A stretch of DNA of 64,000 bases from Nocardia alba NBRC 108234 (GCF_001612665.1 NZ_BDAX01000025.1:118354-182353), one strand, 5' to 3'; shown: positions 8,691 through 16,984, counted from the stretch's first letter. A program made the numbers and translations. The notes: generated by a model from the sequence alone, not told the origin.

Positions 8691-11529
8691 CCGACACGAA
8701 TCTGTGCGCGAGGGGAACGCAACCTGAACTACCCCTTATTGGGCAGCGCCAAGGCAGCAGGCCGAGGAACCGCCGGACTTTCGTTTTCTCTTGGCTTCCG
8801 GTAGTCGACAGGCGCAGCAGCTGGAAATTGTAGCGGCGGCAGATCTCGTCTTTCAATGCGTCGCGGGCTAGTTGGTCAGGGTTCGCCTCATGAGTGCTGA
8901 AGCCGTCCACTTCGATGGCACCCACGTTCTGGTTGGTGATCCGGTTGTAGAGAACGAAGTCGAAAGACGCTCGGCGGCGGATGAATTTGCGATGTTCGAT
9001 GTCCAGGCGCTCCCACCCATGCGAGAACACGTTTCCGAGGAAGACCTGTGGGTGGACGGCGAGGTGATCGTGTCCGGGTTCGGCGAGAACGCCGTTGAGC
9101 ATCGTGAGTGTGATGTCCTCGGAATCCCACTGGGTCCGCCCCCACCCGATCTGTGGATTGCGGCGCCGCCGTTGGTTGTATTCGGTGTAGAGCAGATCGA
9201 AGATCGACACCACGTCGCTGTCGATGACCGCGTTGGCGGGGTCCCGGTATCGGATATATCCGATCAGATCGCGCAGATGCCTGCTCGCGGGCAGTTCGGA
9301 AGGGTGCGTGACCAGGACGAACAAGCGCTTCGCGCGGGACACGGCGACGTTGATCAGGTTCGGGTCGTCGGCGAATTGCAGAGCCTTCTCGCCGCTGTGC
9401 GTGTCGTCGAGGACCGTCGTCATCACGATCGCGTCCTTCTCCCTGCCTTGGAATTTGTGCACGGTGTCGGATTCGATGGACTCGATCAACGCGTCGGCCA
9501 CCTTGTTGGCCTGACGGCGGTATGGCGTGGTGACCCCAACGCGATGTGGCGGGAAATCGGCGGACACCCAGGACAGGACTTCGTGTCGGATCACATCGAT
9601 CTCACGTTGGTTGCTGAGCCCTCGCGACATCGGGTCGTCATCGCGGTAGCTGCGGCGCATGTGGTTGCCGGGTTCGGTACGGACGATGCGCATCGGAGCC
9701 ACGCCCGGTGTACTGCTGGTATAGGGAATCAGCCTGTTGCGGTAGAACTTTCGGTTGCAGTACCCGATGATGTCGGGATCGCACCGGTAGTGCTCCCGCA
9801 GCATCTCCCGGGGCACATGCTCGGGATACAGGTCGAGAATCGTGGCCAGAATGCTGCGCCGATAGTCGAAGACCGGCTCGGGTGGTTGGGGTAGGTCGGT
9901 GCGGTTGGTCGTCACCGGGGGCAGTTGCGCCAGATCACCGACCACGACGACATTGCGCGCGCAGGCCAAGGCCGGAACGACAGTCACCAAGTCGACTTGT
10001 GACGCTTCGTCGATGATCAGATAATCCAGCAGTGTGCCACGCCCGATGCTGTTCTGCAGCGAATGGCAGGTGCTCAGGATCAGCGGATAGTCCTGTGCGA
10101 AGCGCCCGAACTGTTGTCGATAGCGGTTGGTGTGGATAGTCCGCGACTGTGCACCGTAGCGGGCACGCAACGCGTCCTCGAGCAATTGCTGGGACAGTCG
10201 CGTCTGGTCGGCCTGCAGCTCAGCGAAGTTCCTACCCGCCAGCGCCGTGGTCAACTTCTCGACCTGCCGTTCGAGTTCGGCGATCTTCTTCTCGTAATAC
10301 AGTCGCTGAATACGCAAAACGACCTCGGTGTCGTCCGCGTCGACCTTACGTAGCGCCCGGTATTTGAAGTACCGGTTCATCGTGTCGACCAATCGCGCCC
10401 ATCCACTGTCGCCGACCCAGTTCGGATCGGTGTCCGCGATGAAGTCGAGTAGCTTGTTAGCGCTGTAGCGACGCAACAGGGGCAGAGCATCGGCATCCGG
10501 GACAGCGTTGCGGTCGAAGAACGACTGGAAGTGCCGTTGCTCGAGCTGGTAGGCGTGCAGTTGCTGGCGCAGCCGGGCGCGCTCACGGTCCTGCTCCTGC
10601 AATGCCACCAGACGTCGGTTCACCGCGCCGAGTTCAGCGGCGGCATCGGTGGCACCGCCCGCGACCGCGTTTACCAGCGCGTCGACGGCAACATTGCGGG
10701 TGACCTGACTCTGGAAGAACTCCTCGCGCTTCTCCTTCTTCCCGAGATTCGCCGCCACCAGTCCGAAGCCCTCCTTGGTCAGCTTCTCGAAGACGTTGTC
10801 GACCGCGGAGTTGCTGAACGCCACCACTCCCGCTGTCGCGCCCGGTCGGCAGATGACCGAGGCGATGATGTTGAGGATGGTTTGCGTTTTTCCTGTGCCT
10901 GGTGGGCCGTCGATCACCGAGATCGGGGCGCGCAACGCATTGCGCACGGCCGTGCTTTGGCTGATGTTGGTGTGGAACGGATATACCGGCAGTGTCATCT
11001 GGTCATCGGGCAGCCCGTCGATTGGTGCCCGCGCGAGAATCCTGGCCAACGCGCTGTCCGGATGGATGAACTCCAGGCTCTGGTGGTTCCGAAGTAGAAC
11101 CCCGGAATCGTCCTTCAGCTGCTCCGCCACCGCGCACCAGTAGGCGAGCACATCGCGTGCGCGGGGGAGACTCGCGGCATTCGGCACCACCTGCACCCGA
11201 GTGACGGGGTAAGCATCCCAGCCTCCGTTGCTGTGTGCCACGTGCCACCACGAGCCGAACTCGGACGGACCGGCGAACAGGTAGGCGTCGACGGCATCCA
11301 CCGGCGAACCATCGACGAGAACCCGCACATCAGTCCCCAGTGAGAGGTGTGTAGGTCGTTCGAGAATCGCTACTCGATCCCATCCATACGAGTAGTCCGT
11401 CGAACCGCCGAAACGCACCCGGATTCGTTGTGGCCCAGGTTCATACCCTTGGATCTCCAAAGTCTTGTCCTCGGGGACCCAGTTATCCTTCCGTCGAACG
11501 ACCACCGCGACAACCCGTGGATCGACCAC
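8554..11529 (-). CDS. SF1 helicase with C-terminal DUF2726-like domain, 3' end altered by an IS remnant
   Basis: The 991-residue product has an N-terminal beta-rich region (about 1-140) and an AAA_11-type helicase core. Visible motifs are Walker A (DGPPGTGKTQTIL, about 207-219), Walker B (LIIDEASQVDL), motif III (VVGDLAQLPPV) and the AAA_12-type C-terminal lobe ending FADDPNLINVAVSRAKRLFVLV. Then comes a DUF2726-like segment (FDFVLYNRITNQNVGAIEVDG ... NPDQLARDALKDEICRRYNFQLLRL). The last 60 or so residues, after FLGLLPW, are the antisense of the IS3 fragment, so the native C-terminus is lost or replaced. Start is a GTG. Proteins of this build are common in phage-defence islands; a defence role here is inferred. 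Confidence 0.8.
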   Translation of the reverse strand: MVDPRVVAVVVRRKDNWVPEDKTLEIQGYEPGPQRIRVRFGGSTDYSYGWDRVAILERPTHLSLGTDVRVLVDGSPVDAVDAYLFAGPSEFGSWWHVAHSNGGWDAYPVTRVQVVPNAASLPRARDVLAYWCAVAEQLKDDSGVLLRNHQSLEFIHPDSALARILARAPIDGLPDDQMTLPVYPFHTNISQSTAVRNALRAPISVIDGPPGTGKTQTILNIIASVICRPGATAGVVAFSNSAVDNVFEKLTKEGFGLVAANLGKKEKREEFFQSQVTRNVAVDALVNAVAGGATDAAAELGAVNRRLVALQEQDRERARLRQQLHAYQLEQRHFQSFFDRNAVPDADALPLLRRYSANKLLDFIADTDPNWVGDSGWARLVDTMNRYFKYRALRKVDADDTEVVLRIQRLYYEKKIAELERQVEKLTTALAGRNFAELQADQTRLSQQLLEDALRARYGAQSRTIHTNRYRQQFGRFAQDYPLILSTCHSLQNSIGRGTLLDYLIIDEASQVDLVTVVPALACARNVVVVGDLAQLPPVTTNRTDLPQPPEPVFDYRRSILATILDLYPEHVPREMLREHYRCDPDIIGYCNRKFYRNRLIPYTSSTPGVAPMRIVRTEPGNHMRRSYRDDDPMSRGLSNQREIDVIRHEVLSWVSADFPPHRVGVTTPYRRQANKVADALIESIESDTVHKFQGREKDAIVMTTVLDDTHSGEKALQFADDPNLINVAVSRAKRLFVLVTHPSELPASRHLRDLIGYIRYRDPANAVIDSDVVSIFDLLYTEYNQRRRRNPQIGWGRTQWDSEDITLTMLNGVLAEPGHDHLAVHPQVFLGNVFSHGWERLDIEHRKFIRRRASFDFVLYNRITNQNVGAIEVDGFSTHEANPDQLARDALKDEICRRYNFQLLRLSTTGSQEKTKVRRFLGLLPWRCPIRGSSGCVPLAHRFVSDVIFFRPFGVRHLGAVRARHAADRSTPEPSPMLDDELTNYRPPAR

Positions 11530-11835
11530 CGAACCCCCTCGCCCGAACTCCCCAGCGGACCGTACTAGTTCTACGCGCCCGCAGCCACAGTGGCAGCTCG
11601 ATGCCCGCGCGGTTCAAAGGCTACCGCCCGCTGCCGAAAGTGTCGGCTCAGCAATAGAATTCGACAATCTCGCATGGATCACCGGTCAGCCGGCGCTGCG
11701 AGCTGGCTGTGCTTTCTGCCGAACTCGTCGACGATCTCCCCGCGCCGCGCAGGAACTCGAATGATGCATCGGGCGCTTGCCCGAGCGGCCACGCCATCGA
11801 ACCACTTCATCGGAACCGCTGGCGGCATTCCTGGT
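11530..11835. other. Gene-free stretch
   Basis: No coding frame with family character on either strand. It lies upstream of the helicase gene and downstream of the YbaB-like gene (both minus strand), so it probably holds the helicase promoter; I see no distinct motif. Confidence 0.35.
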
Positions 11836-12405
11836 TCAGTACTCGAGCCATGTCTTGCGGCCGTAGTACCTATCCATCTCTTCTTCCTCCTCTGGAGTCG
11901 GCTGGCGGCTTTGAGGCCGAGGCTGTTCCGCCGCACGTGGAGGGGGCGGGGGAGCGCTGTCGAAATCGGCGGCTGGTGCGGACGGCCTCGCAGTAGCGGG
12001 GCGGGAGTATGGCGATGGTGGCTGCGACGCAGCCGGACGTGGTGGTGCCGGGGCGCGCTGCGGTGCGGTCGGCACTGACCGGACTTCGGGAAGCGGTTGG
12101 TTGAGAGCGTCGGCCCTGCGTTCGGTGAGCGCGGCGAGACGTGGGTCGGCCTCCAGGGCCGCGATGGCGGCCGATATCGCCTTGTGGGATTCGGCGATGG
12201 CCACAGTGTGAACCCGGACGAGCTCGGTGACGAGAGCGTCGGGCGTCAGGGCCCTGGCGGCGGCCGACAGTTGGACATCGAGGATGGTCCCGTCCTGGCC
12301 CACCTCGAGTCGGACGAGGTCGCTGTCGGGCCGGGCGGCGGATAGCGCGACGAGCGAATTCTGCAGGTGGTTGACGTTTTTGGACAGTGGGTCGATGTCT
12401 TCCAC
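11836..12405 (-). CDS. YbaB/EbfC-like protein with Pro-rich C-terminal extension (ESX-associated)
   Basis: The 189-residue product has a YbaB-like core (about residues 1-100): a helix with NVNHLQNSLVAL, a beta section (LVRLEVGQDGTILDVQL), then the helix AIAESHKAISAAIAAL. A disordered Pro/Ala/Arg tail follows, ending in an acidic run and DRYYGRKTWLEY. YbaB-like proteins with such tails sit beside ESX effector genes in actinobacteria; EspL is a known example. I chose the GTG at 12405, which follows GAGGGGAGA. It is divergent from the ESX-linked operon at 12530. Confidence 0.65.
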   Translation of the reverse strand: MEDIDPLSKNVNHLQNSLVALSAARPDSDLVRLEVGQDGTILDVQLSAAARALTPDALVTELVRVHTVAIAESHKAISAAIAALEADPRLAALTERRADALNQPLPEVRSVPTAPQRAPAPPRPAASQPPSPYSRPATARPSAPAADFDSAPPPPPRAAEQPRPQSRQPTPEEEEEMDRYYGRKTWLEY

Positions 12406-12529
12406 GATGTGTCTCCCCTCGACGTCGCGTTGACCCAGAGTATAAGGTGACCGCGGAATGATCACGTTTGAGTGACGGCACCCCGGGGGGCGCTTTCCAG
12501 GGGTTTTGCCAACAAGGCGGGGGAGTGCA

Positions 12530-12847
12530 GTGGGCGCTTACGATGATCTTGATCTCGATCCGGCTGCCGCGCGGGTGCTGGCTGACGGTTTGGGGACTGC
12601 TGGCCAGGACGTTCAGGTGATCGGCAAGGGCGGCTCCCTCCCGGACGGGATGCTCGACGCGTTCCCTGGCGGCGACATCTCCGAGGAGTGCAAGAACGCG
12701 GCCCGCGCTGCCGATAAGTCGATGCAGTCCGCCGGAACCGCGTTGGCGGAGTTGGGTGGTTTGACGGTCGCCGCGATCATCGCCTTTCAGCAACGCGATC
12801 AAGCCAACGCCGACGGCATCACCAAGGTGGGCGGCGGGATCAAATGA
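12530..12847 (+). CDS. Small ESX-type partner protein
   Basis: The 105-residue product is mostly helical with a Gly/Pro-containing middle and a Gly-rich end. It lacks a clear W-x-G but has the size and context of ESX/WXG partners. GTG start at 12530 with GGGGGAG upstream. The stop overlaps the next start by 4 nt (ATGA), which implies a coupled pair with the hydrolase, as for WXG-like heterodimers. Function is inferred from context. Confidence 0.6.
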   Translation: MGAYDDLDLDPAAARVLADGLGTAGQDVQVIGKGGSLPDGMLDAFPGGDISEECKNAARAADKSMQSAGTALAELGGLTVAAIIAFQQRDQANADGITKVGGGIK

Positions 12848-14613
12848 GCAAGGCATTGACCGTTGCGCAGGTGTTGAGCTGGCGGCCTGAGTCGCTGACG
12901 GCGCTGGCGAACGAGTGGAACCGGCAAGCCACCGAGCTCCGCACCGAGATGGACGAACAGTGGCGAACGGTCGACAGTTCGCGCGAGTCCTGGAAGGGCG
13001 CTGCCAGCGAAGCGATGCGCACCCGATTCGAGACCGTGCGCACTCAGTCGATGGTCGTGCTGACCTCGCTGGACAAAGGTAAGACGACTGCCACGTTCAG
13101 CGCTTCGAACTATCAGGTCGCCAAGACGCTGGTAGCGAATGCGAAGACCAATGCCGAGGCGGTGCCCAAAAACTTTGAGGTCAAGCCTGACGGCACCTGC
13201 GAGATCACCGAGATCACCAAGCGTGCGGTCTACTCCGCCGTTGGTGGTGACGCGGACCGGTACAGCACTGCGATTGCGGCGCTGACGACGGATGCGGATG
13301 CGTGTACTGCGGTATTGAAGCGGGCATTGGCGAACGCCGCGGATGTGGACACAGTGGCGACTAGCGCGATCAAGGCCGCGTTCACCGGTCTGCCCGATGA
13401 TGCCGGGTTCGAGAACAGCAGCGCGCCGAAGGCTCCAGTCTCTGTTCCGCAACCGCCGAAAGGTGGAACGGCCGAGGAGAATCGAAAGTACTGGAACTCG
13501 CTGACACCCGAGCAGCAGACGGAGGCGGTCAAGACGATGCCCTCGACGATCGGGAGCATGGATGGGCTACCTGCCGATGTGCGGCACCAAGCCAATCTGA
13601 CCTATCTGGCGTCTGAGAAGGACCGGTTGGATCAGGAGGTCACCCGCCTTGCCTCCGTCGTTCGAAGCAACCCCAAGAACATCGGCGCAGCGCAGGAATT
13701 GCAGGACAAGCAAGCACGACTTGCTGATCTGAAGGCAATCGACCAGACATTGGCGGAAGCCCAAACCGGACAGCCGCGGAAACTTCTGATGCTCGACACC
13801 ACTAACGGCGAGCAGGTTCGTGCTGCGATTGCCGTCGGCGATCCCGACACTGCCGACCACATCTCGGTGACAACGCCGGGGCTGACGTCCAACGTGCGCG
13901 AGTCGTTACCGTCGATGGTCAACGAAGCCGGAGCACTGCAGAATCAGGCGCAGTCGCAACTGATCGGTGCGGGTGCTCCTGATAGCAAGGTCTCGACGAT
14001 CGCGTGGATGGGGTATGACCCGCCGCAGAAGGGCATGACCTATCCGGAAGTTGGACTGCAAAACCGTGCGCAAGAGGCCGCGGTACCGCTGTCGAACTTC
14101 TACCAGGGTCTCGAAGTAGCCAACCAGAACACCGATCCGCACATTACCGCCCTCGGACACTCGTACGGGTCATTGGCAACAAGCCTCGCCCTCCAGGAAA
14201 AGGGCGGTGCGGTCGACGACGTCGTGTTCTACGGGTCGCCAGGAATCGGCGGTGATCTCCAGATCAACAACGGCCCCAACCCCTTCAACCTGGCGGGATT
14301 CAACGATGCCGTGGAGTCCGCGGAGGACCTCGGGGTGAAGCCTGGTCACGTGTACGAGATGACCGAGAAGAAAGAGTGGGTCGGGAACTTCAATTCCTTT
14401 GGCCGAAGCCCTAATCAGATGCCCTGGGTGACACATCTCAGCACCGATGAGGTCACGATCGGCGATACCACCTACACCGGCGCTGAAGGGCATTCCGAGT
14501 ACGGCAGGGTCGACAACTCAACAGGCCAGTTGCATCGCAGCGGCTACAACTTGGCTGCGGTGGTCGCCGGCCTGCCTCAGAACGCAATAGATCCGGGTGG
14601 TGGTGGGCGATGA
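12844..14613 (+). CDS. ESX-linked alpha/beta hydrolase (DUF1023-like)
   Basis: The 589-residue product has an N-terminal helical WXG-like region with SWKG at about residue 50, a central linker with PPKGGTAEENR, and a C-terminal alpha/beta-hydrolase domain (about 320-560). The nucleophile elbow GHSYGS puts Ser440 as catalytic; ITALGHSYGS and VVFYGSPGIG fit DUF1023 family members. The likely role is a secreted esterase/lipase-type effector or envelope enzyme. It is coupled to the partner upstream and the LppA-like gene downstream by 4-nt overlaps. Confidence 0.8.
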   Translation: MSKALTVAQVLSWRPESLTALANEWNRQATELRTEMDEQWRTVDSSRESWKGAASEAMRTRFETVRTQSMVVLTSLDKGKTTATFSASNYQVAKTLVANAKTNAEAVPKNFEVKPDGTCEITEITKRAVYSAVGGDADRYSTAIAALTTDADACTAVLKRALANAADVDTVATSAIKAAFTGLPDDAGFENSSAPKAPVSVPQPPKGGTAEENRKYWNSLTPEQQTEAVKTMPSTIGSMDGLPADVRHQANLTYLASEKDRLDQEVTRLASVVRSNPKNIGAAQELQDKQARLADLKAIDQTLAEAQTGQPRKLLMLDTTNGEQVRAAIAVGDPDTADHISVTTPGLTSNVRESLPSMVNEAGALQNQAQSQLIGAGAPDSKVSTIAWMGYDPPQKGMTYPEVGLQNRAQEAAVPLSNFYQGLEVANQNTDPHITALGHSYGSLATSLALQEKGGAVDDVVFYGSPGIGGDLQINNGPNPFNLAGFNDAVESAEDLGVKPGHVYEMTEKKEWVGNFNSFGRSPNQMPWVTHLSTDEVTIGDTTYTGAEGHSEYGRVDNSTGQLHRSGYNLAAVVAGLPQNAIDPGGGGR

Positions 14614-15263
14614 CCTCGGAAGGGCAGGTCAAGAGAAACCGGCAGATTCTACTGGCGGTATCGGCTGTCATCGGGTCTTGTGTGCTTGTCGTCGTGTTCG
14701 TGGTTGGCATGTGGGCGTGGGCGACCTGGGGTGAAGATCCGTATCGCGACGACCAGACCAGTCCGGAGGAGACCGCTGAAGCTGCCGAAGTTCTGCAGCA
14801 GCGCGTCAGTGCGGAGGAAAGATCGGAACAAGTAGTCGAAATTTCGAAGGCGCTCCAAGAGGCGGCGTCCGCAGTATCTCCGGCGACGCAGTGGACCGTT
14901 CGCGACATCCATGAACCGCCGCGTCAGTGCGTGGCTCCGTTCGACCGAACTTATGGACATCTCGGTCGGTTGACGTACTCGACTAGTCAATCGCCTATCC
15001 CGGAACAGTTGTGGCCCCAGTATTACGATCGCATTCGTGCCTTGATCGCACCGCTCGGTCTCGAAACTGAGTTCAAAGATCACACGGTCCGATCGGCGAA
15101 GTATCCAGAAGTTCCGGCAATCACCGTGATCGACCGGGCCGATGGAACCAGAATTTCTGTTTACAATTCCGCCGCAACCGCGTACAAAGCCGCAGGAACC
15201 ACAATTTCGGCCAACATCGGATGCCACCTGCCTGCCAACAAGTACAGCTCCCCAATTCGGTGA
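14610..15263 (+). CDS. Membrane-anchored LppA-like protein
   Basis: The 217-residue product has one N-terminal membrane segment (about residues 13-37, rich in Val/Ala) and an extracytoplasmic part ending in a GCHLP motif. That C-terminal Gly-Cys-x-Leu-Pro and the two spaced cysteines recall actinobacterial LppA-family proteins. There is no lipobox, so it is a signal-anchor form. The start overlaps the hydrolase stop (ATGA). Similar genes follow DUF1023-type effectors, where they may act as surface partner or immunity protein; that role is inferred. Confidence 0.65.
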   Translation: MTSEGQVKRNRQILLAVSAVIGSCVLVVVFVVGMWAWATWGEDPYRDDQTSPEETAEAAEVLQQRVSAEERSEQVVEISKALQEAASAVSPATQWTVRDIHEPPRQCVAPFDRTYGHLGRLTYSTSQSPIPEQLWPQYYDRIRALIAPLGLETEFKDHTVRSAKYPEVPAITVIDRADGTRISVYNSAATAYKAAGTTISANIGCHLPANKYSSPIR

Positions 15264-15277
15264 AACCTCGGCGATTG

Positions 15278-15482
15278 GATGTCGCGGCCTTCAGTTACAA
15301 GACCAGGCCACCGGTCTTCGATTTCGGTGAGCCATTAGCGATGACCACGGCGACTGCTGTCTAGTTCTGCGGGCGGCAGCCGATCTCCGGGATCGTGTCG
15401 GCGTAGCCGCCTGCCCGGGGATACGCGTCGAGCAACCGGGTCGCGGCGTCGTCGTTAGTGGGGGTCAACTTCGGAAGCCCAG
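15278..15482 (-). pseudogene. Broken second copy of the immunity-gene start and toxin tail
   Basis: About 200 nt closely match 6033-6236 in the same orientation: the last codons of the toxin (GFRS-stop in place of DFRS-stop), the TTG/TGA coupling region and the first 60 or so codons of the immunity gene. Short indels (near 15338-15360) and an in-frame stop break the frame, and the rest of the gene is missing. It is the scar of a duplication or recombination of toxin-immunity cassettes. Confidence 0.75.
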
Positions 15483-15541
15483 TCAGCTTTACCCAGCCAC
15501 TACGCCGACGCAGCCTAAGTGGGCAGGCTCGTCTCGTCTGA

Positions 15542-15805
15542 CAGCGTTGTAGGAGGGACGTCCGATCGACCTCTAACCTCGGTTGCCGGGTACCCGAACA
15601 TCGTTACAAGGCCTACTGCGTCGCACTCATCCGACACAACGATGTCGCACTCGAGCCCGATCGGGCCGTTGCCGAGAACCCACACGCCGCTGACCTAGCA
15701 CGCAGAATCGTCCCGCCGTATCGAGTACGCCTGGTACGCCGACAAGCGACCTCACACACTGCCGAACCGGCCCAGACCGAGGTTTCTGTGACCAGCTCGC
15801 GATGA
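15542..15805 (+). pseudogene. Open frame of unknown origin next to the tRNA, probably a gene remnant
   Basis: This frame, open after a stop at 15539, has codon use like a real gene from about 15599: HRYKAYCVALIRHNDVALEP, then ENPHAADLARRIVPPYRVRLV and a polar tail to a TGA at 15803-15805. No good start codon or ribosome site is visible. Its place beside the attachment site is where an integrase, excisionase or replication gene of the element would be expected. I cannot name the family. Confidence 0.35.
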
Positions 15806-15922
15806 CATCGACGGTCCACCCCGCAAACGCGAGGGCGGATGTACCGTCAGCTAGCGGGTCGTTTCGGCGGTCGGCTTCGACCATATCGGCGCTGATACAG
15901 GTAGGCCACCAACAGTCGGTCT

Positions 15923-16021
15923 GGGCGAATTTGCATGGGCACACGAAAAGCCCTCCACCTGCTTGCGCTGGTAGAGGGCTTTTATATGCTCCCCCATCTG
16001 GACTCGAACCAGAAACCTGCC
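15923..16021. repeat. Proximal attachment-site repeat (tRNA-Asn 3' half and terminator)
   Basis: Direct repeat partner of 4802-4898. The match covers a GGGCGAA-TTGC stretch, the terminator hairpin, and the tRNA from its discriminator base through the T-arm into the anticodon-arm side. The tRNA here remains complete, as expected for the att site that restores the gene. Confidence 0.75.
15946..15983 (-). terminator. tRNA-Asn terminator
   Basis: A 10-bp stem (15946-15955 with 15974-15983) lies just 3' of the tRNA on the minus strand, followed by a T-run. The same hairpin, with one stem change, is repeated at 4825-4861. Confidence 0.7.
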
Positions 16022-16061
16022 GATTAACAGTCGGCTGCTCTGCCAATTGAGCTATAGGGGA
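15989..16061 (-). tRNA. tRNA-Asn (anticodon GTT)
   Basis: The 73-nt cloverleaf has acceptor TCCCCTA pairing with TGGGGGA, D-arm GCTC/GAGC, anticodon arm GCCGA-CTGTTAA-TCGGC with anticodon GTT, and T-arm TCTGG/CCAGA with TTCGAGT in the loop. Discriminator base G; no encoded CCA. Its 3' half is the integration target of the island. Confidence 0.95.
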
Positions 16062-16272
16062 TTGCCCTGGGTGGTTAGACTCAGGCGGTCGGCCTTGGCG
16101 GGCTGACCGAGATGAAACTTTAGCGCATCGTGTCGTGGGAACCCAAATCGGGGCGCTACCTGCGGACATGCGGCGTATGACGATGTGCTGCCGAATGGTG
16201 GCCGGATCGACACGGGTGGGGCGGCTGGGGCAGGATGGAGCCTGCACACAGACGTGGGAGGAGCTCCAGGAG

Positions 16273-16518
16273 ATGCTGCGGTTGATCATCGGCGTGGCGG
16301 CCGGTTATGTGCTGGGTACGAAGGCCGGTCGGGCCCGCTACGAACAGATCACCGCGGCCTCGCGGGCGGTCGCGGGTAGTCCGGTGACGAGGAAGCTGGT
16401 GTCGGTGGGTCGGCAGAAGCTGTCGGACAAGTTGAGCACGCAGCCGAAGCTGGAGCCGATGAAGCCGATCGATGAGCGCACCACGGTGTTGGTTCCACAA
16501 AACCAGTTGCGTCGCTGA
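16273..16518 (+). CDS. Small YtxH-like conserved protein
   Basis: The 81-residue product opens with a hydrophobic Gly-rich helix (LIIGVAAGYVLGTKAGRARYEQI), the YtxH-like signature, followed by a basic, helical region and a polar tail. GGAGCTCCAGGAG precedes the ATG at 16273. Such proteins are common in actinobacteria and are thought to be membrane-associated; function unknown. Confidence 0.75.
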   Translation: MLRLIIGVAAGYVLGTKAGRARYEQITAASRAVAGSPVTRKLVSVGRQKLSDKLSTQPKLEPMKPIDERTTVLVPQNQLRR

Positions 16519-16650
16519 ACTGGGCCGGTCTCGGGGTAGGGTCCGCTCGTGCCGTCGAGCGCGTGCGGACGAATATCCAACTGTCGAATCATACTGATGC
16601 GCAGACTCGGCGAAACTCACCTCAGTCACACCGATTTACGGGGGACCACC

Positions 16651-16806
16651 ATGACCGATCCGCAACTGAATGTTGCCGGCGCCGAACCGGTGTCGTTGTT
16701 CAGCGCCCAGCATTTCGGCGATGGGAGCGCGGAGCCCGCCGCGCCGGTCCCCGGAAACCATCTGCCGACCTTTCTGGCCGCTGTCGAAGATCCCGACCAG
16801 AGCTAG
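16651..16806 (+). CDS. 51-residue peptide upstream of the protease/TIR operon
   Basis: An ATG preceded by a CGGGGGA element opens a 51-codon frame with high third-position GC. The peptide is acidic, Pro/Ala-rich and has no membrane helix (it begins TDPQLNVAGAEPVSLFSAQH). It lies 178 nt upstream of the glutamyl-endopeptidase-like gene, same strand. It could be a protease substrate, a regulatory peptide or a chance frame. The good start region and codon bias favour a real gene. Confidence 0.5.
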   Translation: MTDPQLNVAGAEPVSLFSAQHFGDGSAEPAAPVPGNHLPTFLAAVEDPDQS

Positions 16807-16984
16807 CAGTGCTCGGCCGCGCCGCTTCCCGGCAGTTCGGCGCGCGTAGTACTCCCCCCAAAGTGGGGTAGCCGGGTACTCGTGTGGGTTCGGACACATC
16901 CTCGTACGTTCAGATCAGCCTGAAAATCTGCGGCTGACGTCGGCGTTTGGGACATCGAAGCCGCTCGAGTGTCGAGGAGTACAG

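Larger units (their letters stand above)
4899..15922. mobile_element. Genomic island inserted at tRNA-Asn
   Basis: An 11-kb block bounded by the tRNA-derived direct repeats at 4802-4898 and 15923-16021. Cargo: an ESX-type toxin/immunity operon, an SF1 helicase, an IS3 fragment, a second ESX-linked operon and vestigial genes beside the tRNA. There is no intact integrase, excisionase or transfer gene inside, so it is probably immobile now. The decayed integrase lies just outside the distal repeat, which suggests a second, older element inserted in tandem. Confidence 0.6.

Noticed and set aside
8725..8750. TGAACT...CCCC near the helicase end as the right terminal repeat of the IS3 remnant
   Set aside because: It has the orientation of a left end rather than a right end, so I could not support it as the partner of TGAACCGCC at 8370.
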